A stretch of 16,876 nucleotides of DNA from DASPKW01 sp038244055 (GTDB taxonomy: Bacteria; Planctomycetota; Phycisphaerae; Tepidisphaerales; Tepidisphaeraceae), in the NCBI GenBank assembly GCA_038244055.1, contig JBBRTW010000109.1, positions 1 through 16,876 on the forward strand, given 5' to 3'. Below, piece after piece: positions 1 to 6,567 of the stretch. The position numbers were made by a program, and so were the translations under genes. Position 1 is the first letter of the stretch. Each line of letters begins with the position of its first letter. Below the pieces are notes generated by a model. The model was not told the DNA's origin. It was given only the letters and a program-made list of their open reading frames with translations, and made no database searches.

Positions 1-923
1 CCCGCGCCCTGCGCCGAGGCCTGCAAAATGCCGAGGTCGGCGGCGGTGGTGCTTCCGCCCACTTCAGTCACCGTGATGTTGTCAGCGCCGGAGGCATTGA
101 CCAGGAGCGAATTGCCATCGGGGGCCAGCGAAGCGGTGATTCCGCCGACGGAGGCCGCGTTGATGCTGTTGATGACATCCTGAACCGTATCGGCCTGGGA
201 GAGATCGATGATTTTGCTGGTCGCGCCGTCGCCGATCTGAATCGAACCGGCGTGAATGGCTTCATTGGTCGCGCCGCGCAAATCCTGCAGGCGGGTATTG
301 GCGGTCAGGGTGGGTGAAAGGTTGACCGTGCCCTGGACGCGGGTTGATAGAGCTCCGAAAACCTGCGAGCCATCCACCATGAACGGCAGCGATGTATTCT
401 CATCGTAGACGTTGGTCAGAACATTCGAGCTGCCGACGAATTTGACGCCCCCGGCCGTTTCCTCGAAAGGCGGATCGGTGGATTTATCGCCGGCGAAGAT
501 GAAAACGCCGCCGAACTGCTTGTTGCCCAGGCTCAGGATCTGGCTGGAGATTGACTTGACCACCTCCGCCGCGCCGGCGCGTTCGTCGGCCGTCACATCC
601 GAGCCGACATTGGCCGAGGCCACCTGCTGCGCCTGGTTGAGCAGATCGGTCAGATCGCCGAGCGTGGAATCGACTTCGCCGAGGTGTGACTGGGCCGCCT
701 TGAGATTATCGGCATAGCTCTGCCGCGTTTCCAGGAGCTTCTGCAACTGCATGGCGACGGCCGAATCGCCGGGATTATCGCTCGGGCTGTTGAGGCGCGA
801 ACCGGTGGTGAGCTGGTTCTGCACTTCGAGCAGACTTTGCTGCGTGCGCGAGATCGCCGATGAGCTGAGGTTCGACCTCAGCAGGTTGGACACGCGGGCG
901 AGTTGGAGGGGGAGGATGGCCAT
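1..923 (-). CDS. flgL: Flagellar hook-filament junction protein FlgL (3' end outside window)
   Basis: FlgL (HAP3) is exported through the flagellar type III system and joins the hook-side FlgK zone to the filament. About 307 residues are visible. The N-terminus has the flagellin-like coiled-coil pattern: residues 39-54 read TTGSRLNSPSDNPGDS, the family's T-G-x-R-x-N-S-P-S-D-x-P motif, followed by helical heptads (NLKAAQSHLGEVDSTLGDL). The family is usually about 300-400 residues, so only the C-terminal helix should be missing at the window edge. The ATG at 921-923 is the start that keeps the N-terminal helix whole. No Shine-Dalgarno sequence is visible before it; the leader is instead a degenerate CAAC-heptamer run. 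It follows flgK by a 239-bp repeat-filled gap and shares the chaperone FlgN with it. Identification is by motif recognition and gene order. Confidence 0.93.
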   Translation of the reverse strand, partial: MAILPLQLARVSNLLRSNLSSSAISRTQQSLLEVQNQLTTGSRLNSPSDNPGDSAVAMQLQKLLETRQSYADNLKAAQSHLGEVDSTLGDLTDLLNQAQQVASANVGSDVTADERAGAAEVVKSISSQILSLGNKQFGGVFIFAGDKSTDPPFEETAGGVKFVGSSNVLTNVYDENTSLPFMVDGSQVFGALSTRVQGTVNLSPTLTANTRLQDLRGATNEAIHAGSIQIGDGATSKIIDLSQADTVQDVINSINAASVGGITASLAPDGNSLLVNASGADNITVTEVGGSTTAADLGILQASAQGA

Positions 924-929
924 TGCGGG

Positions 930-957
930 GTTGTTTGTTGGTGGTTGTGAGTTGCTC
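930..957 (-). repeat. Degenerate 7-nt tandem repeat in the flgL leader
   Basis: On the plus strand four consecutive heptamers share the core GTTG: GTTGTTT, GTTGGTG, GTTGTGA, GTTGCTC. In the flgL transcript they read as CAAC-headed heptamers that end six bases before the ATG. The same GTTG core forms the cleaner array in front of flgK (2873-2914), so the two leaders look related. The degeneracy makes this the weakest of the arrays. Confidence 0.55.
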
Positions 958-989
958 GTCCTGTGGGGGCCTTATTCGTGTTTAGGAAG

Positions 990-1120
990 GACAATGAGAC
1001 AATGAGACAATCAGACAATGAGAACGGACATCAAATACCTGTCGTGAAATCGCATGGGCACTCGTGTATTTTTCATATCGCTTCTTTCTCATTGTCTCCT
1101 CGTCTCATTGTCTCATTGTC
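990..1120. repeat. Inverted pair of 8-nt tandem arrays between flgK and flgL
   Basis: The left arm (990-1023) is four copies of GACAATGA, one with a C, plus GA. The right arm (1087-1120) is its reverse complement, TCTCATTGTC-type octamers, with only a few mismatches near one unit. The arms are 34 nt each with a 63-nt spacer, so the flgK-flgL transcript could form a long imperfect stem. No T run follows, so it does not look like a standard intrinsic terminator. It could act in RNA processing or partial termination between the two genes; that is inference. Confidence 0.8.
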
Positions 1121-1132
1121 TTTCTCGACCTT

Positions 1133-1160
1133 GCCTACCGCCTACTGCCCACTGCCTACT
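1133..1160. repeat. Heptamer array, GCCTACT family, next to the flgK stop
   Basis: Four consecutive 7-nt units on the plus strand: GCCTACC, GCCTACT, GCCCACT, GCCTACT. The array ends two bases before the flgK stop codon (1163-1165). The same unit family builds the longer array at 8078-8140, about 7 kb away. Confidence 0.8.
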
Positions 1161-1162
1161 CC

Positions 1163-2866
1163 TCACGTAATCGACAACAACGTCCGCATCATCTCATCCA
1201 CCGCCGAGATCAGCCGCCCGGCCGCCTGAAACGCTCTCTGCTGCCGCATCAGGTTGATCGCCTCTTCATCGAGGCTCACGCCCGAAAGCGCCTCGCGCTG
1301 GGATTCGAGCGTATCCTGCACCGCCTTGGTCGCTTCAGCATTGGTCTTGGCGGTGGCGGCATCGACGCTGACGCCATTGATCATCGCCTGGTAGCTCTCC
1401 TTGAGGCTCGTGCCGTTGAGCGCGGCGAGTTTGGTCGATTCCAGGCCCGCGATCGCCAGCGCGGTCTGGTTATCCCCTTTGTTGCCGTTCTTCGAGGCCG
1501 CCAGGAGGGTCGGCGAGTTCTGCAATGTCTGGCTGACGGCCATATCGCGGGCATCCGAGCCGGTGAAGAAATTGTTCACGCCCAGCGCCGCCAGCGCGCC
1601 GCTGGAATCCTGGCTGAAAGAGACCTCCACATCGGCCGAGTCGGTCTTGACCGTCATTTTCCCGGCATTCACGGCCGCCGAAATCCCGCCGACCGCATCC
1701 AGCGAGGCCGCCAGGGAATTGAGTGTCGTGTCATTCGCGTTGAGCCCATCGAGATCCACCTGCACGAGCGTGCTGGTCGTCAGGCCGGTCGCCTTCTGCT
1801 TCACATGAACAACAAATGACCCATTTTTAGGCATGAACTTCAGCCCGGCCTTGGTGTCGTTGAGCGCCAAAGTCGGGTCGTTGGCCGCGTAGGCGGTGGT
1901 CACGGTGCTGAACCCATCGAGCCCCTGCCCGGAGGCGTGCAGTTTATTGAGCTCGAAAATGAGATTGTTCGCCAGCGTGTCGTTCTTGTCGATCGTGCTT
2001 TCGAGCTCTTTTCGCACGCCCGCCAGCGCGCCGATCTGGCCGCTCGTGGCGTTCATGCTGCCGTTGTTGTTCTTGAAGACCACCTCGACCATCGGCTTGC
2101 CCTTGGCATCGATTGTGTCTTTCAAGCCGACGCCCATGTTGGTCGTGCCGATCACCAGCGGCTCGGAGCCGACGTAGACATTCATCACGCCCTTGTCCTG
2201 GGTCGTGTTCACGTTGAGCAACTGGCTGAGCTGCTTGACGGCCGCATCGCGCTTGTCGCGCAGGCCATTAGCGCCGCCGGTATTGCTGCCGCCTTCGGCG
2301 TTGACGATCTGCTGATTGAGGTCGGCCACCTGCTGCGCCAGTTGATCGGCGTTGGTGGTCAGCGCGGTCAGGCGGTCATCGACATCGGTCTCCAGGTTGG
2401 TCAGGCTGTTGCGCAGCGTGTTGAATTCCGAGGCCACGCTCTTGCCATTCTGGAGCACAATCTGCCGAAGCCCCACATCTTGCGGCTTATTCGCCAGATC
2501 CGACCAGGATGTGAAAAACGTCGACATCTGCGTCGACAAATCCTGATCGCCCAGTTCATTGAAAATCGATTCCACCCGCCCGAGCCACTGTTGAGTCGTA
2601 TCGGCCGCCTGGTTGTCCGAAACCGCCCCGCGCAGCCGCGCGTTGAGCGCTTCATCGATCTGCCGCTGTATCCCGGTCAGGTCGACGCCCGTCCCGATGA
2701 ACATCCCCGGCTGGAGCTTCTGGTCGGCCGAGGGCAGCACCTGCGCCGTCTGCCGCGTGTAGTCGGCATTGCCCGCATTGGCGATGTTGTTGCCGGTGAC
2801 CTGCAAGGCCGCCTGCTGCACCGCCAGTGCCGATTTGCCGACTTGTAATGCTCCGAGGAGGGACAT
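1163..2866 (-). CDS. flgK: Flagellar hook-associated protein FlgK
   Basis: FlgK (HAP1) forms the first hook-filament junction zone outside the cell. The 567-residue length is normal for the family. Residues 26-37 (NNIANAGNADYT) are the conserved rod/hook N-terminal motif. The last 40 residues include SLDEEAINLMRQQRAFQAAG, the near-invariant FlgK C-terminal helix that packs with the N-terminal one. The middle (about 100-480) is the variable D2/D3 part. The ATG at 2864-2866 directly precedes the conserved first helix (MSLLGALQVGKSALAVQQAA), which fixes the start. No Shine-Dalgarno is visible; the leader is a CAAC-heptamer array. It lies downstream of flgN, its chaperone gene, across a 249-bp repeat-rich gap, and upstream of flgL. 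Confidence 0.97.
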   Translation of the reverse strand: MSLLGALQVGKSALAVQQAALQVTGNNIANAGNADYTRQTAQVLPSADQKLQPGMFIGTGVDLTGIQRQIDEALNARLRGAVSDNQAADTTQQWLGRVESIFNELGDQDLSTQMSTFFTSWSDLANKPQDVGLRQIVLQNGKSVASEFNTLRNSLTNLETDVDDRLTALTTNADQLAQQVADLNQQIVNAEGGSNTGGANGLRDKRDAAVKQLSQLLNVNTTQDKGVMNVYVGSEPLVIGTTNMGVGLKDTIDAKGKPMVEVVFKNNNGSMNATSGQIGALAGVRKELESTIDKNDTLANNLIFELNKLHASGQGLDGFSTVTTAYAANDPTLALNDTKAGLKFMPKNGSFVVHVKQKATGLTTSTLVQVDLDGLNANDTTLNSLAASLDAVGGISAAVNAGKMTVKTDSADVEVSFSQDSSGALAALGVNNFFTGSDARDMAVSQTLQNSPTLLAASKNGNKGDNQTALAIAGLESTKLAALNGTSLKESYQAMINGVSVDAATAKTNAEATKAVQDTLESQREALSGVSLDEEAINLMRQQRAFQAAGRLISAVDEMMRTLLSIT

Positions 2867-2872
2867 GGGTGA

Positions 2873-2914
2873 GTTGCGAGTTGCGAGTTGCGAGTTGTTA
2901 GTTGCTAGTTGCTA
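2873..2914. repeat. Heptamer array, GTTGCGA/GTTGCTA family, in the flgK leader
   Basis: Six consecutive 7-nt units on the plus strand: three GTTGCGA, one GTTGTTA, two GTTGCTA. In the flgK transcript these read CTAGCAA, CTAACAA and CTCGCAA, ending six bases before the start codon. The array is where a ribosome binding site would be expected, yet no purine-rich Shine-Dalgarno is present. Confidence 0.85.
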
Positions 2915-2935
2915 GTGGCGATACATCAGACGAAG

Positions 2936-3048
2936 GTCATCCTGAGGGAGCTTGAGGCGACCGAAGGATCTACACGGTGAACCAAGGCCCATTCGCTATT
3001 GAAAAGCCTCCAACCACCGGCCAGATGCTTCGCTACGCTCAGCATGAC
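2936..3048. repeat. Dispersed palindromic repeat, GTCATCCTGAG type (paired arms)
   Basis: The left arm (2936-2971) begins GTCATCCTGAG and ends GAAGGATCT. The right arm (3023-3048) is its imperfect inverse (AGATGCTTCGCTACGCTCAG, then CATGAC). This is the architecture of the REP-like repeat, consensus about GTCATCCTGAGC...GAAGGATCT, that recurs between genes of many environmental bacteria. A half copy lies at 4443-4503; both copies continue into a shared AAGGCCCA tract. It fills most of the flgN-flgK gap. I know the repeat type by recognition, not by a search. Confidence 0.75.
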
Positions 3049-3080
3049 AGAGACGCGCTCCACTATGATTTTATTCACTA

Positions 3081-3111
3081 CATTTAACATTTTACATTTG
3101 ACATTTAACAT
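3081..3111. repeat. Heptamer array, CATTTAA family, next to the flgN stop
   Basis: Four 7-nt units on the plus strand (CATTTAA, CATTTTA, CATTTGA, CATTTAA) and a partial fifth. The array ends four bases before the flgN stop codon (3116-3118). In transcript sense the units read TTAAATG, TCAAATG, TAAAATG. It is AT-rich in a GC-rich window. Confidence 0.8.
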
Positions 3112-3115
3112 GATT

Positions 3116-3607
3116 TCATCCCACCGCCTCCATCACCCCAATCCGCGATGACACCTGCGGCACCCCCTGCTTCGTATAGAGCCCTGCCTTCTCCACCGCC
3201 CCGGCCAGCAGCCGCATGACCGTGTTCAAATGCCCGAGCACCGCCGAAGCCAATCGCCCCGCGATATGGGTCCGCGCCTGAATCTTCCCGATGATCGCCT
3301 TGAGCTCCTCGCGCTGCCGCGTGAGCTTGGCGGCCGAGGGCGGATACAAGCTCGCGATCTCCGCCACCGTCACCTGTTGCGTCATCCGGTGCGCCCGCGC
3401 GATCGTCTGCACCAGCATTCGCCGCTTATTGTCGAGCATCCCGATCCGCAGCCGGATCGCCTCCTGCTGGCTCACCGAGGCATCCATCGCCTTGAGATCG
3501 AAGCGCTTCATGGCCGCCTGGTGCGCATCGACATGGGCGAGGAGCTTGTGATGCTCATCGATCATGCCCTGCAAGACCGTCTCAAGTTCAAACACCTGGC
3601 GCGACAT
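3116..3607 (-). CDS. flgN: Flagellar export chaperone FlgN
   Basis: FlgN is a cytoplasmic chaperone that binds the C-terminal helices of FlgK and FlgL and delivers them to the export apparatus. The protein is almost wholly helical, 163 residues from the ATG at 3605-3607, close to the family norm of about 140-170. The N-terminal half has the FlgN pattern of long amphipathic helices (FELETVLQGMIDEHHKLLAH). The C-terminus keeps the NTVMRLLAG...YTKQG motif, the part that contacts client substrates. Starting at a TTG at 3625 is possible, but the ATG has an AGAAGG sequence about 10 bases upstream. The start overlaps the end of the flgJ-like gene by 20 bases, so translation is probably coupled. Position directly before flgK supports the call. 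Confidence 0.87.
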   Translation of the reverse strand: MSRQVFELETVLQGMIDEHHKLLAHVDAHQAAMKRFDLKAMDASVSQQEAIRLRIGMLDNKRRMLVQTIARAHRMTQQVTVAEIASLYPPSAAKLTRQREELKAIIGKIQARTHIAGRLASAVLGHLNTVMRLLAGAVEKAGLYTKQGVPQVSSRIGVMEAVG

Positions 3608-4370
3608 GGATGTGAACCTTCTCAAAAGGATTCGAACCTTCGGACGAATTCGACGCGCCTACTCCCTCTCCTGTACTCGGGAGAGGGTGGGGGTGAGGGT
3701 CTTTATTGGATTGCGAAGGTGCTGTAATCGACCCGCGCAGGCTGCGATGACTCATCGCCGCCGCGCCGCCCCCCTGCTTGCCCATCATCTTCCGCGCGAT
3801 GGCACCCGTCAGACGCTTACTGCTGCTTTTGCCCATGTGATCGACCAGGTGCTGATCGAGCATCGGCGCGAACGCCTGCCCGCCGCGCCCGCCGTCAAAT
3901 ATATGACTCTTGAACGGGCTATCCCGCATCTGCTTGAAGAGCGTTCCGTAGAACGTCTGCGCCACCCATTTCCGCGCCATCGCGTTGACCTTGTCTTCCT
4001 GGCTCTTCGCGGATTTGCGAACCCCCGGCACCGAGTCGCCGGGCTCCATCGGCGACATCGGTTTGGCCGGATGGCGTTCGGTACTCAGACGTTTCAGCGG
4101 CATCGGGGGCCCTTTAATCCCCGGAATGCGATCCCACGGTGTCATCGGCCGCAGCGGCATCGCCTGATAGCCATCCCCCAGCGGCGAAAGCGGCTTGGCG
4201 TGCTGCGCGAGAGATGCGGGACTGTTCGCGCCGGCCGATGAATCAGAACCCCCCTGCTTGCTGATCGCCTCTTCGAGCATCCCATGAAAATCCTGCGCCC
4301 CCAAATGCGACAATTCCCGCCCTTTGGGGCGGTTCAGCGGATTCTCGTGATCGATCTTTCCAACAAACAT
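3588..4370 (-). CDS. flgJ: FlgJ-like rod-binding protein without muramidase domain
   Basis: Residues about 130-196 match the FlgJ N-terminal rod-binding domain: FYGTLFKQMRDS, then FDGGRGGQAFAPMLDQHL, then IARKM, the family's E/F-x-x-F-x-K-x-M-R and M-L-D-Q-x-L pattern. There is no C-terminal GH73 glucosaminidase domain, so another enzyme must open the peptidoglycan if this is the rod scaffold. The first 125 residues are proline-rich and unlike known domains. I chose the ATG at 4368-4370 because GGAG lies six bases upstream; a GTG at 4427 would add 19 residues. The last 40 residues are odd: PHPHPLPSTGEGVG is the translation of a dispersed palindromic repeat inserted at 3657-3701. The gene overlaps flgN. 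Confidence 0.8.
   Translation of the reverse strand: MFVGKIDHENPLNRPKGRELSHLGAQDFHGMLEEAISKQGGSDSSAGANSPASLAQHAKPLSPLGDGYQAMPLRPMTPWDRIPGIKGPPMPLKRLSTERHPAKPMSPMEPGDSVPGVRKSAKSQEDKVNAMARKWVAQTFYGTLFKQMRDSPFKSHIFDGGRGGQAFAPMLDQHLVDHMGKSSSKRLTGAIARKMMGKQGGGAAAMSHRSLRGSITAPSQSNKDPHPHPLPSTGEGVGASNSSEGSNPFEKVHIHVAPGV
3657..3701. repeat. Dispersed palindromic repeat (PHPxPLPxGEG type) inside the flgJ-like gene
   Basis: A perfect 8-bp stem, CCCTCTCC (3664-3671) with GGAGAGGG (3680-3687), closes an 8-nt loop and is flanked by a GGTGGGGGTGAGGGTC tract. Read on the minus strand in frame it gives DPHPHPLPSTGEGVG, the well-known peptide signature of this repeat when it lands in a gene. It lies beyond the rod-binding domain, so it probably extended the protein without destroying it. 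Confidence 0.8.
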
Positions 4371-4442
4371 AGGCGTCTCCGACGCATAACTTCCCGGTCC
4401 ATCGGGCCTGTCGTTTCTATCCGTCACTCCGCGTCATTTGCA

Positions 4443-4503
4443 GTCATTCTGAGGGGAGCTATGCGACCCGAAGAATCCAGCCGATTCCCACAAGGCCCAA
4501 TCA
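4443..4503. repeat. Half copy of the GTCATCCTGAG-type repeat
   Basis: GTCATTCTGAGGGGAGCT followed by GAAGAATCC and an ACAAGGCCCAATC tail aligns with small gaps to 2936-2994. The alignment runs up to and over the flgI stop codon (4501-4503). The inverted partner arm is absent here. Confidence 0.65.
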
Positions 4504-5574
4504 CTCCGTGATCAACTTCGCATGCAGTTTCCCAGTCTTATGCAGCTCTTTAATAATCGTGATGCGGTCCTCGCTCGGCACCTTGAGCTGATCAAACACC
4601 GTCAACAAATCGTTCAATTTCGCCCCGCCGGTTCCGGTCGTGTCCATCGCCACAACGCTCTTTTCAGTCGTCACCGGCGTGCGCGGCGTCGGCACGGGCG
4701 GCGGATTCACGGCCGTGATCGTCAATCCCTTGAAGCTGATCACCACCGGGCTGATCTCCACGTCGCCGGTCATGATGATCGACCCCGATTTGGAATTGAT
4801 CACCACCCGGGCCTCGGTATTGAGCAATTGCGGCGGCACCGGCAAACGCTGAATTCGGCTGATGAACGCATCGGGATGCTCGCGCTCTTCCTTGGGAATC
4901 GTGACGATCACCGTCTTGGCGTTCTTGGCCACCGCGACCGATTGATCCTTCAACCCCTCCGCGCCGTTGATCACCGTGGCGATTCCGTTGGCCGTGACCC
5001 ACCCCGCGGCCGGGCCTTCCAGCACCAGCTCGAATACCCCGCTCTGCATGCCTTCGGGCTCGACATTCTGTTCCATCACCGCGCCTTTTTTCACCACGCC
5101 GACATTGGGCGCGGTCGGATCTTCAAGCTCGACCTGGCCCTCCGCCAGCGCGAAGGGCTCCCCATTGATCCAGGGCTGCCCATTGGGGCCAAGCAGCGGA
5201 ATCACAAACAGCCGGCCACTCTTCAGGCTCGCGGCCTTTCCAATGCTCGTCACATAGCAATCCAGCCGATCGCCGTTCCTGGCCCCCTCTTCCGGAATCG
5301 TCGCCGTCACCGAAACAAGCGCCACATTCTGAACATTGGCCAGTTCGCGGATGGTTGATGGGTCGGCGTACTTCGACAGCATCACCGCCAGCGGCTTGAT
5401 CGCCGGCGAAAAATCCCCGCCATCTCCCGTCCCCTTAAGCCCAAACACCAAACCCAGCCCCGAAAGCACATTGGTCCGCTGCCCCGAAATCCGCGTAATA
5501 TCCGCCACCTTCACCGCCAGCGCCGGCCGAGCCAGCACCACCAGCAAACCGAGAATCACCGTAAATCGGATCAT
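4501..5574 (-). CDS. flgI: Flagellar P-ring protein FlgI
   Basis: FlgI forms the periplasmic P ring, the bushing around the distal rod in the peptidoglycan layer. Length is 357 residues, usual for the family (about 350-370). Residues 1-20 are a Sec signal peptide ending in ARPALA. Mature-protein landmarks are all present: ITRISGQRTNVLSGLGLVFG then KGTGDGG (the FlgI N-terminal hallmark), ANVQNVALVSVTATIP and ARNGDRLDCYVTSIGKA. Late in the protein come residues EARVVINSKSGSIIMTGDVE and the C-terminal segment LNDLLTVFDQLKVPSEDRITI. The ATG at 5572-5574 opens the signal peptide. FlgA, encoded two genes upstream, is its assembly chaperone. A heptamer array occupies the gap to flgH. Confidence 0.97.
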   Translation of the reverse strand: MIRFTVILGLLVVLARPALAVKVADITRISGQRTNVLSGLGLVFGLKGTGDGGDFSPAIKPLAVMLSKYADPSTIRELANVQNVALVSVTATIPEEGARNGDRLDCYVTSIGKAASLKSGRLFVIPLLGPNGQPWINGEPFALAEGQVELEDPTAPNVGVVKKGAVMEQNVEPEGMQSGVFELVLEGPAAGWVTANGIATVINGAEGLKDQSVAVAKNAKTVIVTIPKEEREHPDAFISRIQRLPVPPQLLNTEARVVINSKSGSIIMTGDVEISPVVISFKGLTITAVNPPPVPTPRTPVTTEKSVVAMDTTGTGGAKLNDLLTVFDQLKVPSEDRITIIKELHKTGKLHAKLITE

Positions 5575-5590
5575 GCTTCGCCGCTGCTTT

Positions 5591-5632
5591 CTACTAACTA
5601 CTAACTACTGACTACTGACTACTGACTACTGA
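5591..5632. repeat. Heptamer array, CTACTGA/CTACTAA family, between flgH and flgI
   Basis: Six consecutive 7-nt units on the plus strand: two CTACTAA then four CTACTGA. It fills most of the 78-bp gap, 20 bases after the flgH stop and 16 bases before the flgI start. In transcript sense the unit is TCAGTAG or TTAGTAG, so a TAG recurs every 7 nt and falls in all three frames. Confidence 0.9.
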
Positions 5633-5652
5633 CTCCTTCCCCCAGTTATCGG

Positions 5653-6477
5653 TCAGAACAGGTTGATAAAGTCCAATAATTTATGCACGATCCCCGTCTT
5701 GGTGCCGGATTTCACCTGTCCCTTCGAAGTCTTGGTCACTTCCAGGTCGAAGAGCTGGGTCGACAAAACCGAGTTATCCGGCGTGATATCCTCCACCCGG
5801 CAGATGCCCGAGCAGATGAAGACCTGCTCCTCTTCATCGTTCTTGATCTTTTTCCGCGCCTGCAAAACCAGCGTTCCGTTCGGTTTCACATCCACCACCT
5901 CGGCGTTGATCCGCGTCGTGAAAGAATCGCTGCGAGCAACGGTTGCCTCCCCTTTAAAATTGCGGTTCCCGCTCAAATCGATCGTCGGCACCGCCCCGGT
6001 GACCGCCGGGATCAGCGCTTTGTTCGCCAGATCGAAGCCGATAGCCTGCGTGATCTTCGCCTCCACCGCCGATTCCCGCTTGATATCGGAGGTGCCCTGG
6101 TTGCTGGTTTCGCTCTCTTCGCGAACGATGATCGTCACCAGGTCGTGCTTTTTAACGAGTTTGGGCTCGGGCTCGGACACGCCGAACGGACTGGAGCGCA
6201 TCACCGCCGACTTGGTGACCTCCGGCGGAACATCCTTCACCGGATTGGCCGGGGCCACCCGCGCCATCTGGAACAGCGATCCCCCCGTCTGCCGCATGAG
6301 CGCCGGGGCGACGTCCGTCGGCGTCTGCGGGCCGCCGAACATGGCCGGCCGCTCGCGCGTGTTCGATGTGGGTGAGGATTTGGGCGGCGGCGCTTCCGTC
6401 TGGGTGCCCTGCTGCCCATAAGCCGACCCCGCGCATACACAGAAAATCCCCGCCAGCGCACACATTACTCGCAACAT
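5653..6477 (-). CDS. flgH: Flagellar L-ring protein FlgH
   Basis: FlgH forms the L ring in the outer membrane around the rod. Length is 274 residues, a little over the family norm of about 230, because of a proline-rich stretch at about 25-90. Core motifs are clear: HDLVTIIVREESETSNQG (about 111-128), GNRNFKGEATVARSDSF (about 170), then NGTLVLQARKKIKNDEEEQV and CRVEDITPDNSVLSTQ. The last two correspond to the conserved NGNLVI...VSGIVRPEDISPDN block. The N-terminus is a signal sequence (MLRVMCALAGIFCVCAGSAY). FlgH is usually a lipoprotein, but no cysteine here is preceded by a normal lipobox; cleavage after SAYG is equally likely. The ATG at 6475-6477 opens that signal sequence. Neighbours are flgA upstream and flgI downstream. 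Confidence 0.95.
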   Translation of the reverse strand: MLRVMCALAGIFCVCAGSAYGQQGTQTEAPPPKSSPTSNTRERPAMFGGPQTPTDVAPALMRQTGGSLFQMARVAPANPVKDVPPEVTKSAVMRSSPFGVSEPEPKLVKKHDLVTIIVREESETSNQGTSDIKRESAVEAKITQAIGFDLANKALIPAVTGAVPTIDLSGNRNFKGEATVARSDSFTTRINAEVVDVKPNGTLVLQARKKIKNDEEEQVFICSGICRVEDITPDNSVLSTQLFDLEVTKTSKGQVKSGTKTGIVHKLLDFINLF

Positions 6478-6567
6478 AGATGCTTTCCCGATGCAGAACG
6501 ATATTCCTGATTGATCTTCGCGCCGCGGTCTCCGCCACCAGCGCCCCGCCCGATTTTCCGCACCCCC

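Noticed and set aside
1937..2848. 303-aa plus-strand ORF opposite flgK
   Set aside because: Antisense shadow of the well-supported flgK gene; composition rich in Arg, His and Leu without any domain.
2926..3111. 61-aa minus-strand ORF in the flgN-flgK gap
   Set aside because: It is the translation of the CATTTAA array and the GTCATCCTGAG-type repeat (MLSVAKHL, DPSVASSSLRMT), a peptide known to arise from this repeat and not a gene.
3625..3642. tRNA T-arm-like sequence (GAAGGTTCGAATCC on the minus strand)
   Set aside because: The T-stem and loop fit, but no anticodon arm or acceptor stem can be found on either side; it lies in the flgJ-flgN coding junction.
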